A DNA stretch of 64,000 nucleotides from Clitoria ternatea. Taxonomy: Eukaryota > Streptophyta > Magnoliopsida > Fabales > Fabaceae. Below are positions 47,028 through 57,458 of this stretch, in pieces. A program made the position numbers and the translations under genes. Each line of letters starts with the position of its first letter. Position 1 is the stretch's first letter. Under the pieces are notes generated by a model, which had not been told where the DNA came from, ran no database searches, and saw only the letters and a list, made by a program, of their open reading frames with translations. The stretch is from assembly GCA_037962975.1 (NCBI GenBank), contig CM075672.1, positions 57,048,501-57,112,500 on the forward strand, read 5' to 3'.

Positions 47028-47445
47028 ATTCACGGTTATGGCAACAACCGTGAATATAGACTATATTTATCCACGGTTACTACCATAACCGTGGATATAG
47101 ATACATTTTATCCACAGTTGTCCATCACAACCATGAATATAAGTAGTTTGTAACTGAAACCAATCTATACTTATATTCACGGTTGTGATGGACAACCGTG
47201 GATAAAATGTATCTATATCCACGGTTGTCCATCATAACCGTGAATATAAGTGGATGTAACTGACATCTTTCAGTTCTTATATTCACGGTTATGCTTGATA
47301 ACCGTGAATATAAATAGTAAGTTATATTCACAGTTGTTCTTAACCGTGGTTAGATGTGATTTATTACCACGGTTATTAACCGTGGTTAAAGACCATCATC
47401 TACTACCACGGGTGCAACAACCAAGGTTCTTTAACCGTGAATAAA
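47028..47445. repeat. Right subterminal hairpin array of the CACTA element
   Basis: About eight inverted pairs with the same core (CACGGTT and AACCGTG) occur, for example at 47033, 47078, 47113, 47177, 47218, 47283, 47329 and 47367. Stems are shorter close to the end of the element. The array starts about 270 bp after the last exon. Confidence 0.92.
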
Positions 47446-47457
47446 GGCCTTTTTTAA

Positions 47458-47487
47458 CCGTGATTATATCCTTTTTTTCCACTAGTG
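47458..47487 (-). repeat. Right terminal inverted repeat of the CACTA element
   Basis: The plus strand ends TTTTTTTCCACTAGTG, followed by the duplicated target ACT. Confidence 0.95.
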
Positions 47488-47818
47488 ACTTAATTCTTAG
47501 TGGGTTTTAATTTCATCATTTAGTGCCATTATCTTAAATTTTAGTGTGGCATTCACACATTTTCCATCAACACAAATTCAACTCTTAAATACAAGTTTAT
47601 ACTTATATCAATCATAATGGCATCAACAATCATCAACCATAATATCCATCAACCTTTCATCTATATTCAAGGGTATGCTCAACAACAATATCCATTTCCA
47701 TTCAACATCCATATTCATTATTAATTTTTTTATGATGAATACACATACATTATCAACAACAAAAAGGCACAACATTCACTCAAATTCTCATGACAATTAC
47801 CAACCACCACAAGGCATA
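47488..47818 (-). repeat. Right part of the LTR split by the CACTA element
   Basis: The sequence continues in the same A/C-rich style (CATCATT, CATCAACA) as 36-37.7 kb. It begins with the duplicated ACT and ends where the second Ogre/Tat LTR starts at 47819. No coding frame. Confidence 0.6.
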
Positions 47819-48155
47819 TGTCGCGACCGGGATCGCGGCGGCGCGGCCGACCCTTGAAACTATTTTAAATAATAAACAGGGAGTCGCCACCAATATTTTT
47901 TAGGATAAAATAGTGGAAAAACCTTTTGTTAAAGCACTGGTTATAGAAATGAAATTCCATGATTCAGGAGTTTGATTACAGGTGAGGAAGGTATTAGCAC
48001 CTCACGACTGTCCGTTATAAAAACGGTTACCTCAATTTGATAGCGCGCATTATAATTAACCCAATAATTATTTTAACTTCTTCATAAAAAGAAAAATGTA
48101 CGGAACGACAAAATAAACAAAAAAAATAAACAAAGATCAACACAAAATATTTACA

Positions 48156-48410
48156 TGAGATTAACAGGACGTCTCGTCCAAATTAATCTCGCTCTGCCTT
48201 TTTAAAGAGATATTAAAAAAATGAGATTAACAGGACGTCTCGTCCAAATTAACCTCGCTCCTCCTTTTTAAAGAGATATAAAAAAAATATGAGATTAACA
48301 GGACGTCTCGTCCAAATTAACCTCGCTCCTCCTTTTTAAAGAGATATTAAAAAAATATGAGATTAACAGGACGTCTTGTCCAAATTAACCTCGCTCCTCC
48401 TTTTGATAAC
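48156..48410 (-). repeat. 67-bp tandem repeat with GGACGTCTCGTCC palindrome, 4 copies
   Basis: Units start at 48156, 48222, 48290 and 48358 with TGAGATTAACAGGACGTCTC, followed by AACCTCGCTCCTCC and TTTTTAAAGAGATAT. It is at the same LTR position as the looser GACGTC block of the first Ogre/Tat LTR. Confidence 0.92.
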
Positions 48411-48479
48411 AAGACAAAAATGAAAACTCTAAAAAATTAAATAAAGAAAGATGGGCCCGACAGGAACTGTTTCCCGCTC

Positions 48480-48519
48480 CTACGTATTCTCGAGCTTTCG
48501 AGAAATCAGGGTCACGTAG
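48480..48519 (-). other. Conserved LTR hairpin (copy in the second Ogre/Tat LTR)
   Basis: Inner stem TTCTCGA (48487-48493) pairs with TCGAGAA (48498-48504). Outer CTACGT pairs with ACGTAG (48514-48519). Compare 17420-17459. Confidence 0.7.
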
Positions 48520-48759
48520 TTCTTAAAAAGTTTTTTTTTATTTAGGAAAAAGATTAAAGAAATGTTGATGGGAATCATTATGGTGAGGAATGTAACATCC
48601 CTGTTTTTAGAAACAATTTTATCCTTGTAAATTTTAATTATGGAGGGTTTGTAAGCAAGAATAAGTCAATATATACCTTGTTGATGGTCTGTAGTACCTC
48701 AAAAATATCATTTTTGCACGTAATAATAGAGTTTATATGGAATATTAGTGAAATTATGC

Positions 48760-49455
48760 AAAAACCGAGTGAAAAGGGCTCTGTTCCGAGTGACAGAGAA
48801 GAATTCCGAGTGAAGGATTAGAAATTCCGAGTGAAAGAGAGAATTCCGAGTCAGTATCATGTTTTCCGAGTAAAACATGACTGAGAAGGCTACCACCGAG
48901 TGGAGTCCTGACCTAAGAAGCAATTCTGAGTGAAGAGTGATCAAAAGAATCACTTCTGAGTGAAAATCCGAGTGAAAACACCCTAGAAAGGCTCGGTTCC
49001 GAGTTGAATGTTTCCTTTTCTGAAGGAAACTACTCCAATTGGAGTATTCCGAGTGAAAGAATGTATAAATACTGATTGAAGTGCGTTGTGGAATCAATTG
49101 GGAAGGATTCCGAACGGTTTCCTATGAATTTACTTAGGAAACCGAGTGGAAATGGTGGAGGGAGCTAATTCCGAGTGAGATACACTCCACTGGACCAGAA
49201 CCGAGTGAGAGAAGTATGTGTGAGTCTTGGTCCGAGAGGAAATGGCCTAAACCGAGTGAATTGAGTGAAGGAAGACTCGGATTTCCGAGTGAAGATTCAC
49301 TGAGAAAGAGAGGACTCGGTCTGAAGAGGTATTACCGAGTGAGAAACCGAGTGCCTGAGTCGGTTTCGAAGAAATTCCGAGTGAAGAATTGCAATTGTGA
49401 CTCGGAAGTGGGAATTCCAGTCGGAATTCACTGACAGAAGTGTTAACCGAGTGTA
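48760..49455 (+). repeat. TCCGAGTGA array (upstream arm) in the Tekay LTR
   Basis: About 25-30 copies of CCGAGTGA or CTGAGTGA, often as ATTCCGAGTGAA, lie upstream of the TATA box. The orientation is opposite to the downstream array. Confidence 0.88.
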
Positions 49456-49587
49456 ATTTCACTCGGTATTCAGATATTCCAGTCGGAATTCACTGACAGA
49501 AGTGCGTTTTGACTTCAATTTTGTCTTTTAATGATATTTAAATCCAATCGTGTGCATTATGGATGGTGGACGACCAGAAATGGACAC

Positions 49588-49677
49588 TGACTCAGCATAT
49601 ATATTTGTTTAATCCCTAGTGACCCTTCCATTATCACTGACTCAGCATACCACTCAGAAATGGGCACTGACTCAGCA
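49588..49677 (+). promoter_or_regulatory. Three TGACTCAGCA sites upstream of the Tekay TATA box
   Basis: Identical 10-mers are at 49588-49597, 49638-49647 and 49668-49677, within 140 bp of the TATA-like box. The reverse complement TGCTGAGTCA is a bZIP/GCN4-type binding sequence. The 3' LTR carries the same set. Function inferred from motif and position only. Confidence 0.6.
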
Positions 49678-49727
49678 TACCACTCAGAAAAGATGTCTCC
49701 CACTTGTCTTCCCACTCACTCTCTCCC

Positions 49728-49735
49728 TATTTAAA
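49728..49735 (+). promoter_or_regulatory. TATA-like box of the Tekay LTR
   Basis: TATTTAAA follows a CT-rich stretch (CTCTCTCCC), about 60 bp after the last TGACTCAGCA site. The matching box in the 3' LTR is near 58595. Confidence 0.5.
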
Positions 49736-50144
49736 TGAGCTCAAGGCCCTCAGAACTCACACCACACACACGACCCAAACATCCTTCATCACTCTCCTTC
49801 CCAGCAAGTTCTTTCCCTCTCCTTTCCCCTCTGTTTCACTCGGATTCGAAGCAGGACAGTGAAGGGAGCCTCTTTCTTCTCCTCCAGGAACTTCATAGAG
49901 GTAAGGGGGTATATTCTTGGGTGCCTTGTGGGAAAACCGAGTGGAGGACAGATTCAGTGTGTATGAATTAAATGCTTTATATTGATATCTGTATATGCAT
50001 GTATATATATATATATCTGTTACCGAGTGATGAATTGTGATATGACATGTACTTATTGGACTGACAATGCTAAGAATCATGGGTACCGTGTGATTTCCAG
50101 TGAAAAACTATGAGTTTAATAATAACAGGTTCTGTTTTAGGCCA

Positions 50145-51405
50145 ATCCGATCGGTTTTGGTATCATTTCAATCGGATTCTTTAAATACCAACTCATTTTC
50201 ATTCGGATATAACATATTTCACTCGGAAAATACCATATTTCACTCAGAAAACACTCTTTTTCTCTCGGACAGCATCTCCCAAGTCTTATTTTACTCGGAA
50301 ATCTATTTCTTAAATTATTTCACTCGGAATTTGACTTAATTTCACTCAGGAAAATATAGTTATCTTTTACTCAGAACCCTTTTCAGTAAATTCACTCGGA
50401 AAACACTCTATTGCTCTCGGTCAGTAGCTTCCCAGTCTTATTTCACTCGGCAAACACTTTATTTTACTCAGCAAGCAGTTATTCTACTCGGATTTATATT
50501 ATTTCATTCAGACAGAACTCTTTTCAACTAATTTCACTCGGTAAACTCATGTTTCACTCGGAAAGTATCTTATTGTTACTCAAGAAACTCTTTTCCTACT
50601 GATTCCACTCGGAATCATACTTGATTTCACTCAGGAACTCATTTTCACTCAGAATTTAAGTAGCTTAACTCAAGAAAACCTTTTCCAGTTGATTTCACTC
50701 GGAAAACACCTTATTTCACTCAGAAATCATTTTTATTCTCACTCAGAAAACCCGTTCAGTGATTTTACTCAGAAAATAATTCATTTTACTCAGCAAACAG
50801 TTATTTTCACTCGGAGAATCCCTTTTAATTTAATTTCACTCAGAATAAGTAGTCAATTTCACTCTGAAAACTTGTATCAACCTAATTCCACTCGGAATCA
50901 GGAATTATTTCACTCGGATTTACTTTACTCGAAGGTATTCCAGTCAGCAGAATGATTTTCACTCGGATTTACAAACAATGTTACTCAGGAAACCATTTTC
51001 CCTACTGACCTCACACGGATTTATATTTTAAATCACTCAGAAATTTGTTTCACTCAGAATTCAAGATATTTAGTTAAGAAAATTATTTATCAGCTCCTGT
51101 TTCACTCGGATTACTTATTGATTTCAGTTAGAAAATTCTGCTCAGTTTATTTTTCACTCGGATTCATAGCTATCTCATGCGGAAAACTTATTTTTCACTC
51201 GGATTCAAGCTGTTCCAGTCGGAAAACAGCATTCCACTTCATTTCACTCGGATCCAAACCTATTTCAGTCGGAAAACAGCTTTTCCAGTGTCATTTCACT
51301 CGGATTTTTAGCCAGATCACTTGGAGAACCCTTCTCTGTATGATTCCACTCGGAATCATACTCATTTCACTCGGATTTACCTCTGTTCCACTCGGAAAAC
51401 TCTAT
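50145..51405 (+). repeat. TCACTCGGA array (downstream arm) in the Tekay LTR
   Basis: About 50-60 copies of TTTCACTCGGAAA and variants, such as TTTACTCAGAAA, are spaced 15-35 bp. Most variation is CTCGG to CTCAG, as expected for decay of methylated CpG. Confidence 0.9.
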
Positions 51406-52774
51406 TTTTAGTGTTTTTCACTTGAATTTTTAATTGGAAACTAATCTTTACTACTTTTTAAGTTATTAGTAAGTTATAATTATCATTCTTATTCTATTTA
51501 TTGTCAAAATTAGTATTGTTATCATTATTATTAGTTTATTTATTATTATACATTATTAACATATAAATTATGCGTAAATACATAAAGGATATATATATTA
51601 TTTTACTCTTTATGAAAGAATATATATATATGATAGATATATTTCTAAAAGAATTAATAAACGAATATCTTACAAGGATTAAATGATATGATGAGACTGG
51701 AAACACATAAGATACCCAGGGATCTAATGATAAGAATAATGCATTTCGCATCATGAAAATGTGTTTTGAAGAAGAAAAACTAGAGCATACACCTGGTACG
51801 CTGGAGGACATTCACGTTCGATCTCAGTAGAAGAATCTTGGGAGTACAACTGGAACGGCAACCCAATGGCATCAGAGTCGCGCCTGATAGCCGGGTGAGA
51901 CGATGCAATTCTAGTGTACTTCGACTAAATGACGGAATGTATCTATGATCGTGAAGAGCCAAGTCCCAAGATGAAATGATATATATAATGATGAGAACCT
52001 GTGAGTTCATTCGTACCATATGATAAAAGAAAGGGGACTTGGTGAGCTCCGATCGCTCTAGAATGGAAACGTTGTGCCCAAGAAATAACTTGAACATGGA
52101 ATCCAAAGAATGAAAGGATGATGATGGATTGATTTATTGGGCCCACATGCAGCATGAGACTTAACCAAAGATAAATCATAATAAATCCGAACTCATGCAT
52201 TTCATCACAGCATATTGGAATGTTATAATTGTGAATATGTATGATTTATTTCATGGTAATATGCTTGATTGTTATAATTGTGAACATGCTAAATATACGA
52301 TTATATGATGACAACATGCTTGATTGTTATAAATATGCTAAATGTATGATCTATGTGACATTGTATGTTAACTGGATTATGTCCGCATCGGATGAACCAA
52401 TCAGGGTCTTGGGTTATACTCACCCTTACTGTTGAACATTTTTCAGAGGAATTAGAAACTCAAGAACCCGAGTGTGAAGATCAGCAATACGCTGAACCCA
52501 TTGAGAATAATCATTAAGGATAGAATATTTATAATCAGACACCGGATGACTGTATAATATTTAAGGGTGCCTGCGTGCCCCATTCTGTTAAGAGTACAAT
52601 TATTTACAGTTTATGAATGACTATGTGATATATACAATATTACTTCCGCTGATTTGCCACGTATTTATTTTAAAAAAAAAATATTCACTTTTTCTAAAAA
52701 CTGTTAACACTCTCAGTTAAATGGGATGAACCTACAGAAGGATTTGTCTTATCTAACCGAGGGTGTTACAAAGG

Positions 52775-52786
52775 TGGTATCAGAGC
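52775..52786 (+). other. Primer binding site (initiator Met tRNA)
   Basis: TGGTATCAGAGC lies four bases after the LTR end. It is the standard plant chromovirus primer site, complementary to the 3' end of initiator tRNA-Met. Confidence 0.95.
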
Positions 52787-52951
52787 ATAGTCGATTCATT
52801 AAGCTTGTGGAGTGGACCATTAGGTTTCCACGTACTCTGATAGAAATATTGAACAGTCCATAACACTCCTAAGACTAAATATCCTATGTGGAATGCTCCA
52901 CATAACGCATACCCTGAATCTATTTGTTGATATTCTTTTAGCAAATTCCTA

Positions 52952-53843
52952 ATGGCACGCCAAAATAACAATCACGTGATGGAGAATCTTCTTACCAAAA
53001 TTGTGGAGGTAATAGAAAGACAAGAGTTACCTCATGCTTCTGCCAGACAAGGATTAGCTGATTTTCAAAGGAACAATCCTACGCAGTTCAAAGGAGGCTT
53101 CAATCCAGAAGGGGCACAACTATGGATTGAACACCTTGAAAAGATTTTTGTCGCTATGCGATGTTCTGATGAGGATTGTGTAACCTTTGCTGTCTTCATG
53201 CTGGTTGGAGAAGCAGAACACTGGTGGACTCATGCTAGAGTCAGACTAGCTACTGATGGGCATATCATTACTTGGGGACGATTTAAGACAGAATTTCTCG
53301 CTAAATATTTCCCCGAAGACATAAGGAGGCAAAAAGAGCAGGAATTCTTCAATCTGAAACAAGGCAATATGACTGTTGGGGAGTACGCTGCTAAGTTTGA
53401 TGAACTGGCAAAATGTTGTCCCTACTACACTCATATGGGAGAAGCGTCAAGATGTGCAAAGTTCGAGGCAGGGCTACGACATGAGATTCGTCAAGCCATA
53501 TGTTGTCAACAAATTACACAATTCACTACTTTGGTTGACAGATGCCGCATATTTGAGAACACCTCTAATCTTCGACGACTTGGAACGTCCAGTCATGGCC
53601 CCGAGCGACGGATGCCAGACCAATAACAAAGAAGGGATTTTCGAGGAGATCGACCACATTCCCGACCACCTTACTCAGCCAACCGAAATCCTTCAAAAGA
53701 TCAAGGGAACAATCGGAACCTGAAATGCTATATTTGCGGAGGACCACATATGGCAGTAAATTGTAGAGCCTGTACAATTTGTGGACGGACTGGACATCGT
53801 GATGCTGACTGTTGGTTTAAAAATACTAACAACCAGCAACAGA
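52952..53843 (+). pseudogene. gag: gag part of the Tekay polyprotein, one in-frame stop
   Basis: The frame opens at MARQNNNHVMENLL and encodes a typical gag domain (residues about 45-200, with FNPEGAQLWIEHLEKIF, EHWWTHAR, LAKYFPEDIR and FFNLKQGNMTVGEYAAKF). TAA at 53624-53626 interrupts the basic linker. The same frame continues into two zinc knuckles, CYICGGPHMAVNC (about 53731) and CTICGRTGHRDADC (about 53772). Family knowledge: gag and pol form one polyprotein in Tekay elements, so this runs on into protease. The start is the first ATG after the primer site with a good gag N-terminus. Confidence 0.9.
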
Positions 53844-56800
53844 TGACTCAAAGACAGGTAGTGCGACCAACAGGCCAAGGGAATAGAGGACCTGCTACGA
53901 ATACCCCTGCAAATAATGCCCCAAGAGTACAGAATGTTCCCCGCAACAACAACTTCAGACAGAACAATAATCCTGGAAGGCCCGGAAACAACTCAACCGA
54001 AAGGCCAGGGGGAAATGCCAGAGTTTTTACCATGAATGGTGCAGAAGTATCACAAGAGAATGATCTTGTGCAAGGTACATGCTTTATAGGAAGTACTCTA
54101 TTAAATGTATTATATGATTCTGGAGCCACTCATTCTTTCATATCTGAGAATTGTGTAAAACATTTAAAGCTTCCTACAACCTCTCTGCCCTATCAAATGA
54201 TTGTCACAACTGCCGCCAATAAGCCCATTTGCTCTACTCGCATATGTCTAGAATGTCCTCTTAACATCGAAGGGAAAGCTTATCAGGTAGATCTGATATG
54301 TTTACCTTTGATTAATCTAGACATTGTTCTAGGGATGAATTGGCTTGCTGCCAATCATATTCTAATTGACAGTCATAATAGATCCATCTCTCACGGGTCT
54401 ACTACATCTGAATATGATCAAGTCATAAATTCTTGCCTTGTTAGCTCAGAAAAGGTAATCTCAAAAGAAGTCCAACTATACATGATCCTTACTGAAACTG
54501 AAAGTAAGGCCACTTCTCAACTTGAACAGATTCCTGTTGTTCAAGAATTTCCAGAAGTATTCCCTGAGGACATACTAGAGCTACCTCCAGAGCGAGAAGT
54601 CGAATTCAGCATTGATATTGTACCGAGCGTGGGACCAATCTCTATTGCTCCTTACCGGATGTCACCCAAGGAACTCAGTGAGCTCAAAGAACAATTAGAA
54701 GAACTTCTAGAGAAAGGAATCATTAGACCCAGTGTCTCACCTTGGGGAGCACCAGTTCTTTTAGTCAAAAAGAAGGATGGCAGTATACGGTTATGTGTTG
54801 ACTATCGTCAGTTGAATAAGCTACGATCAAGAACCGTTACCCTCTTTCAAGGATTGATGATTTGATGGACCAATTACGAGGAGCCACTATCTTCTCGAAG
54901 ATTGATCTGCGATCAGGCTATCATCAAATCATGGTAAAGAAAGACGATGTACCCAAAACGGCATTCAGAACACGCTATGGGCACTATAAGTATCTTGTTA
55001 TGCCCTTTGGAGTTACAAATGCACCTGCAGTATTTATGGGTTACATGAATCGAATCTTCCATGAGTACTTGGACAAATTCGTGGTTGTATTCATTGACGA
55101 TATTCTCGTCTACTCCAAGAGCCATGAGGAACACGAGGAGCATCTTTGAATTGTTCTGAACACTTTGCGTGCAAGGCAATTGTACGCCAAGTTTTCAAAA
55201 TGTGAATTCTGGTTGACAGAAGTGAAATTCTTAGGACATGTCATCTCTAAGGAAGGAATTGCTGTGGATCCTACAAAGGTAGAAGCTGTATTAAATTGGG
55301 AACAACCCAAGAATGTGACGGAAATCCGCAGTTTCCTTGGACTAGCTGGAAATTATCGTCGATTCATCGAGAATTTCTCTCGAATTGCAGTACCTTTAAC
55401 TAAGCTGACTCGTAAAGATCAACCATTCGAATGGACTGACAAATGCGAAAGCAGTTTTACAGAGTTACGCCAACGACTCACTAGTGCACCTGTCTTTATT
55501 TTTCCAGATCCTGCCAAGCCATATGAAGTGTACTGTGATGCGTCAAAACAAGGACTAGGATGTGTCCTAATGCAAGAAAGAAAAGTTGTTGCTTATGCTT
55601 CAAGACAGCTAAGAACCCATGAAGTTAATTATCCCACACATGACTTGGAATTAGCTGCAGTTGTGTTTGCCTTGAAAATCTGGAGACACTACTTGTATGG
55701 TATATACTTCGAAGTCTTCAGTGATCATAAGAGCTTGAAGTATCTATTCGACCAGAAGGAGTTGAATATGCGACAACGTAGGTGGATGGAATTTATCAAA
55801 GATTATGATTTTGAACTCCGATATCATCCTGGAAAAGCTAATGTTGTGGCTGATGCACTCAGTAGAAAGGCCCTACGTCTATCATATATGATGACAAAGG
55901 AGTTAGAACTGATTGAACAGTTTCGCGATTTGAACCTAGCGGTAACACCAAAAAGGGGAAGCCTTATGGTTGGAATGCTAAGGATTTCCAATGATTTCTT
56001 GGAACAAATCAAAGAAGCTCAAGCCAATGATCAAGAATTACAAGATCTAGCAAAAAAGACAAAAGAAGGAGTCTCAGAGTTTAGCAAAGATGAACATGGA
56101 GTGATCAAGTATCAATAGAGGCTCTGTATTCCAGTCAACGTAGATCTTAAGAGATCTATCCTGGATGAAGCACACAAAAGTAAGTACAGTATCCACCCAG
56201 GATCAACCAAGATGTACCAGGACTTGAAGAAATTATTCTGGTGGCAAGGAATGAAAAGGGATATCGCAGAATACGTAACAGCTTGCCTGATATGTCAGAA
56301 GGTAAAGGCGGAACAACAACGACCAAGTGGGACCCTTCATCCTTTGGATATTCCAGAATGGAAATGGGATGAGATTGCTATGGACTTCGTGAGTGGATTT
56401 CCCAGAACATCGGCTGGATGTGATACTATTTGGGTAATCGTGGATCGATTAACAAAGACCGCTCACTTCATTCCTGTCAATATGAAGTATTCCCTAGAGA
56501 AACTCACCCAGATCTATATCAAGGAGATTGTACGATTACATGGAACTCCCACTGCGATTGTGTCCGATCGAGATCCTCGTTTCACATCACAGTTTTGGAA
56601 GAGCCTGCAACAAGCTCTAGGAACTCGTTTGAAGTTAAGTTCCGCATATCATCCACAGACAGACGGACAATCAGAAAGAACAATCAAGACTCTTGAAGAT
56701 TTGTTACGTCTTTGTGTCCTAGAACATAGAGGAAGTTGGCAAGAATACCTTCCACTTATTGAGTTCACTTACAACAACAGCTATCATGCAAGCATAGGAA

Positions 56801-57417
56801 TGGTCCCTTATGAAGATTTGTATGGAAGAAAGTGCCGTACACCTTTATGTTGGTATGAAACTGGTGAAAAGACAATAATTGGACCAGAGATTGTTCAGAA
56901 GACAACAGAACAAGTTCAGAGGATTCAAATGGCAATGAAGGCTTCGCAAGATAGACAAAAGAGTTACTATAACAAACGTCAGAAGCTATTAGAATTTGAA
57001 GAAGGTGACCATGTATTTCTCAAAGTTACCCCTACCACTGGAGTAGGAAGAGCTTTGAAGGCCAAGAAGTTAAGCCCCAGATACGTAGGACCCTATCAGA
57101 TTCTGCAAAAGATAGGAACTCATACGTACCGCATTGCTCTGCCACCCGAGCTGACAAACCTTCACAATGTATTTCATGTCTCTCAACTCCGCAAATATGT
57201 ACCAAGCCCTGATCATATTCTAAGTCCCGATCAATTTGTTCTGAAAGAAAACCTTACCTTTGAAGCATCGCCAGTTAAGATTGCTGACCGACGTCTCAAA
57301 CAGCTAAGAGGCAAAGAAATTCCTTTGGTCAAGGTAGTTTGGAGTCAGACAGATGATGGGGATGCTACTTGGGAAATTGAGGAGAAAATGAGAGAATTGT
57401 ACCCTCAATTGTTTTAA
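53844..57417 (+). pseudogene. pol: pol part of the Tekay polyprotein: protease, RT, RNase H, integrase with chromodomain (broken)
   Basis: Protease has LYDSGATHSFI (Asp at 54116-54118). RT has RLCVDYRQLNK and FIDDILVYSK (55090-55119). RNase H has EVYCDASKQGLGCVL, ELAAVVFAL and NVVADALSRK. Integrase (56200 on) has a HPGSTK/CLICQK zinc finger, MDFVSGFP, VSDRDPRF and HPQTDGQSERTIK. The C-terminus has KLSPRYVGPYQIL, FHVSQLRKYVP and a chromodomain-like end (VKVVWSQ, ATWEIEEKM, YPQLF) that helps target chromatin. Breaks: a one-base deletion near 54820 just after RLCVDYRQLNK, a TGA at 55147-55149 in a place where relatives usually have Arg, and a TAG at 56116-56118. All catalytic motifs are otherwise present. 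The frame ends at TAA 57415-57417. Confidence 0.94.
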
Positions 57418-57440
57418 CTTTAAATTTCGGGACGAAATTT

Positions 57441-57458
57441 CTAAAAGGAGGGGAGAAT
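57441..57458 (+). other. Polypurine tract of the Tekay element
   Basis: AAAAGGAGGGGAGAA directly precedes the 3' LTR start TGTAACATCC at 57459. Confidence 0.88.

Larger units (their letters stand above)
37762..47487 (+). mobile_element. Complete CACTA (En/Spm) DNA transposon, 9.7 kb
   Basis: The left end CACTAGTGGAAAAAA matches the right end TTTTTTCCACTAGTG as an inverted repeat. Similarity continues for about 30 bp (GGATATAA, then CACGG-type sequence). The 3-bp target duplication ACT flanks it at 37759-37761 and 47488-47490. Inside are subterminal hairpin arrays at both ends, a TNP2-type transposase gene and a TNPA-like gene ending in a Ulp1-type protease, both on the plus strand. This is the full set of parts of an autonomous CACTA element, but each gene has at least one in-frame stop. 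Confidence 0.96.
47819..48590 (-). repeat. Second Ogre/Tat LTR, left part
   Basis: It begins TGTCGCGACCGGGATCGC, the counterpart of the inner LTR end of the first element (16458). It shares GGCGCGGCCGACC and GGGAGTCGCCACCAA with it. There is no primer site to its left, so this is the outer (3') end of a minus-oriented element. It continues with a 67-bp repeat block and a hairpin, then is interrupted by the Tekay element within AGGAA. Confidence 0.85.
48591..52770 (+). repeat. 5' LTR of the Tekay element
   Basis: It holds a TCCGAGTGA array (48760-49455), three TGACTCAGCA sites, a TATA-like box (49728), a TCACTCGGA array (50145-51405), an AT-rich stretch and a conserved 3' part with TTATACTCACCCTTACTG. 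Its reading frames are repeat artefacts duplicated in the 3' LTR. Confidence 0.96.

Noticed and set aside
48708..51411. Several open frames in the Tekay LTR, repeated at 57575-60280
   Set aside because: They occur identically in both LTRs on both strands and consist of motif-array translation (HSE, SLGK patterns). No known domain, and they lie in regulatory sequence.
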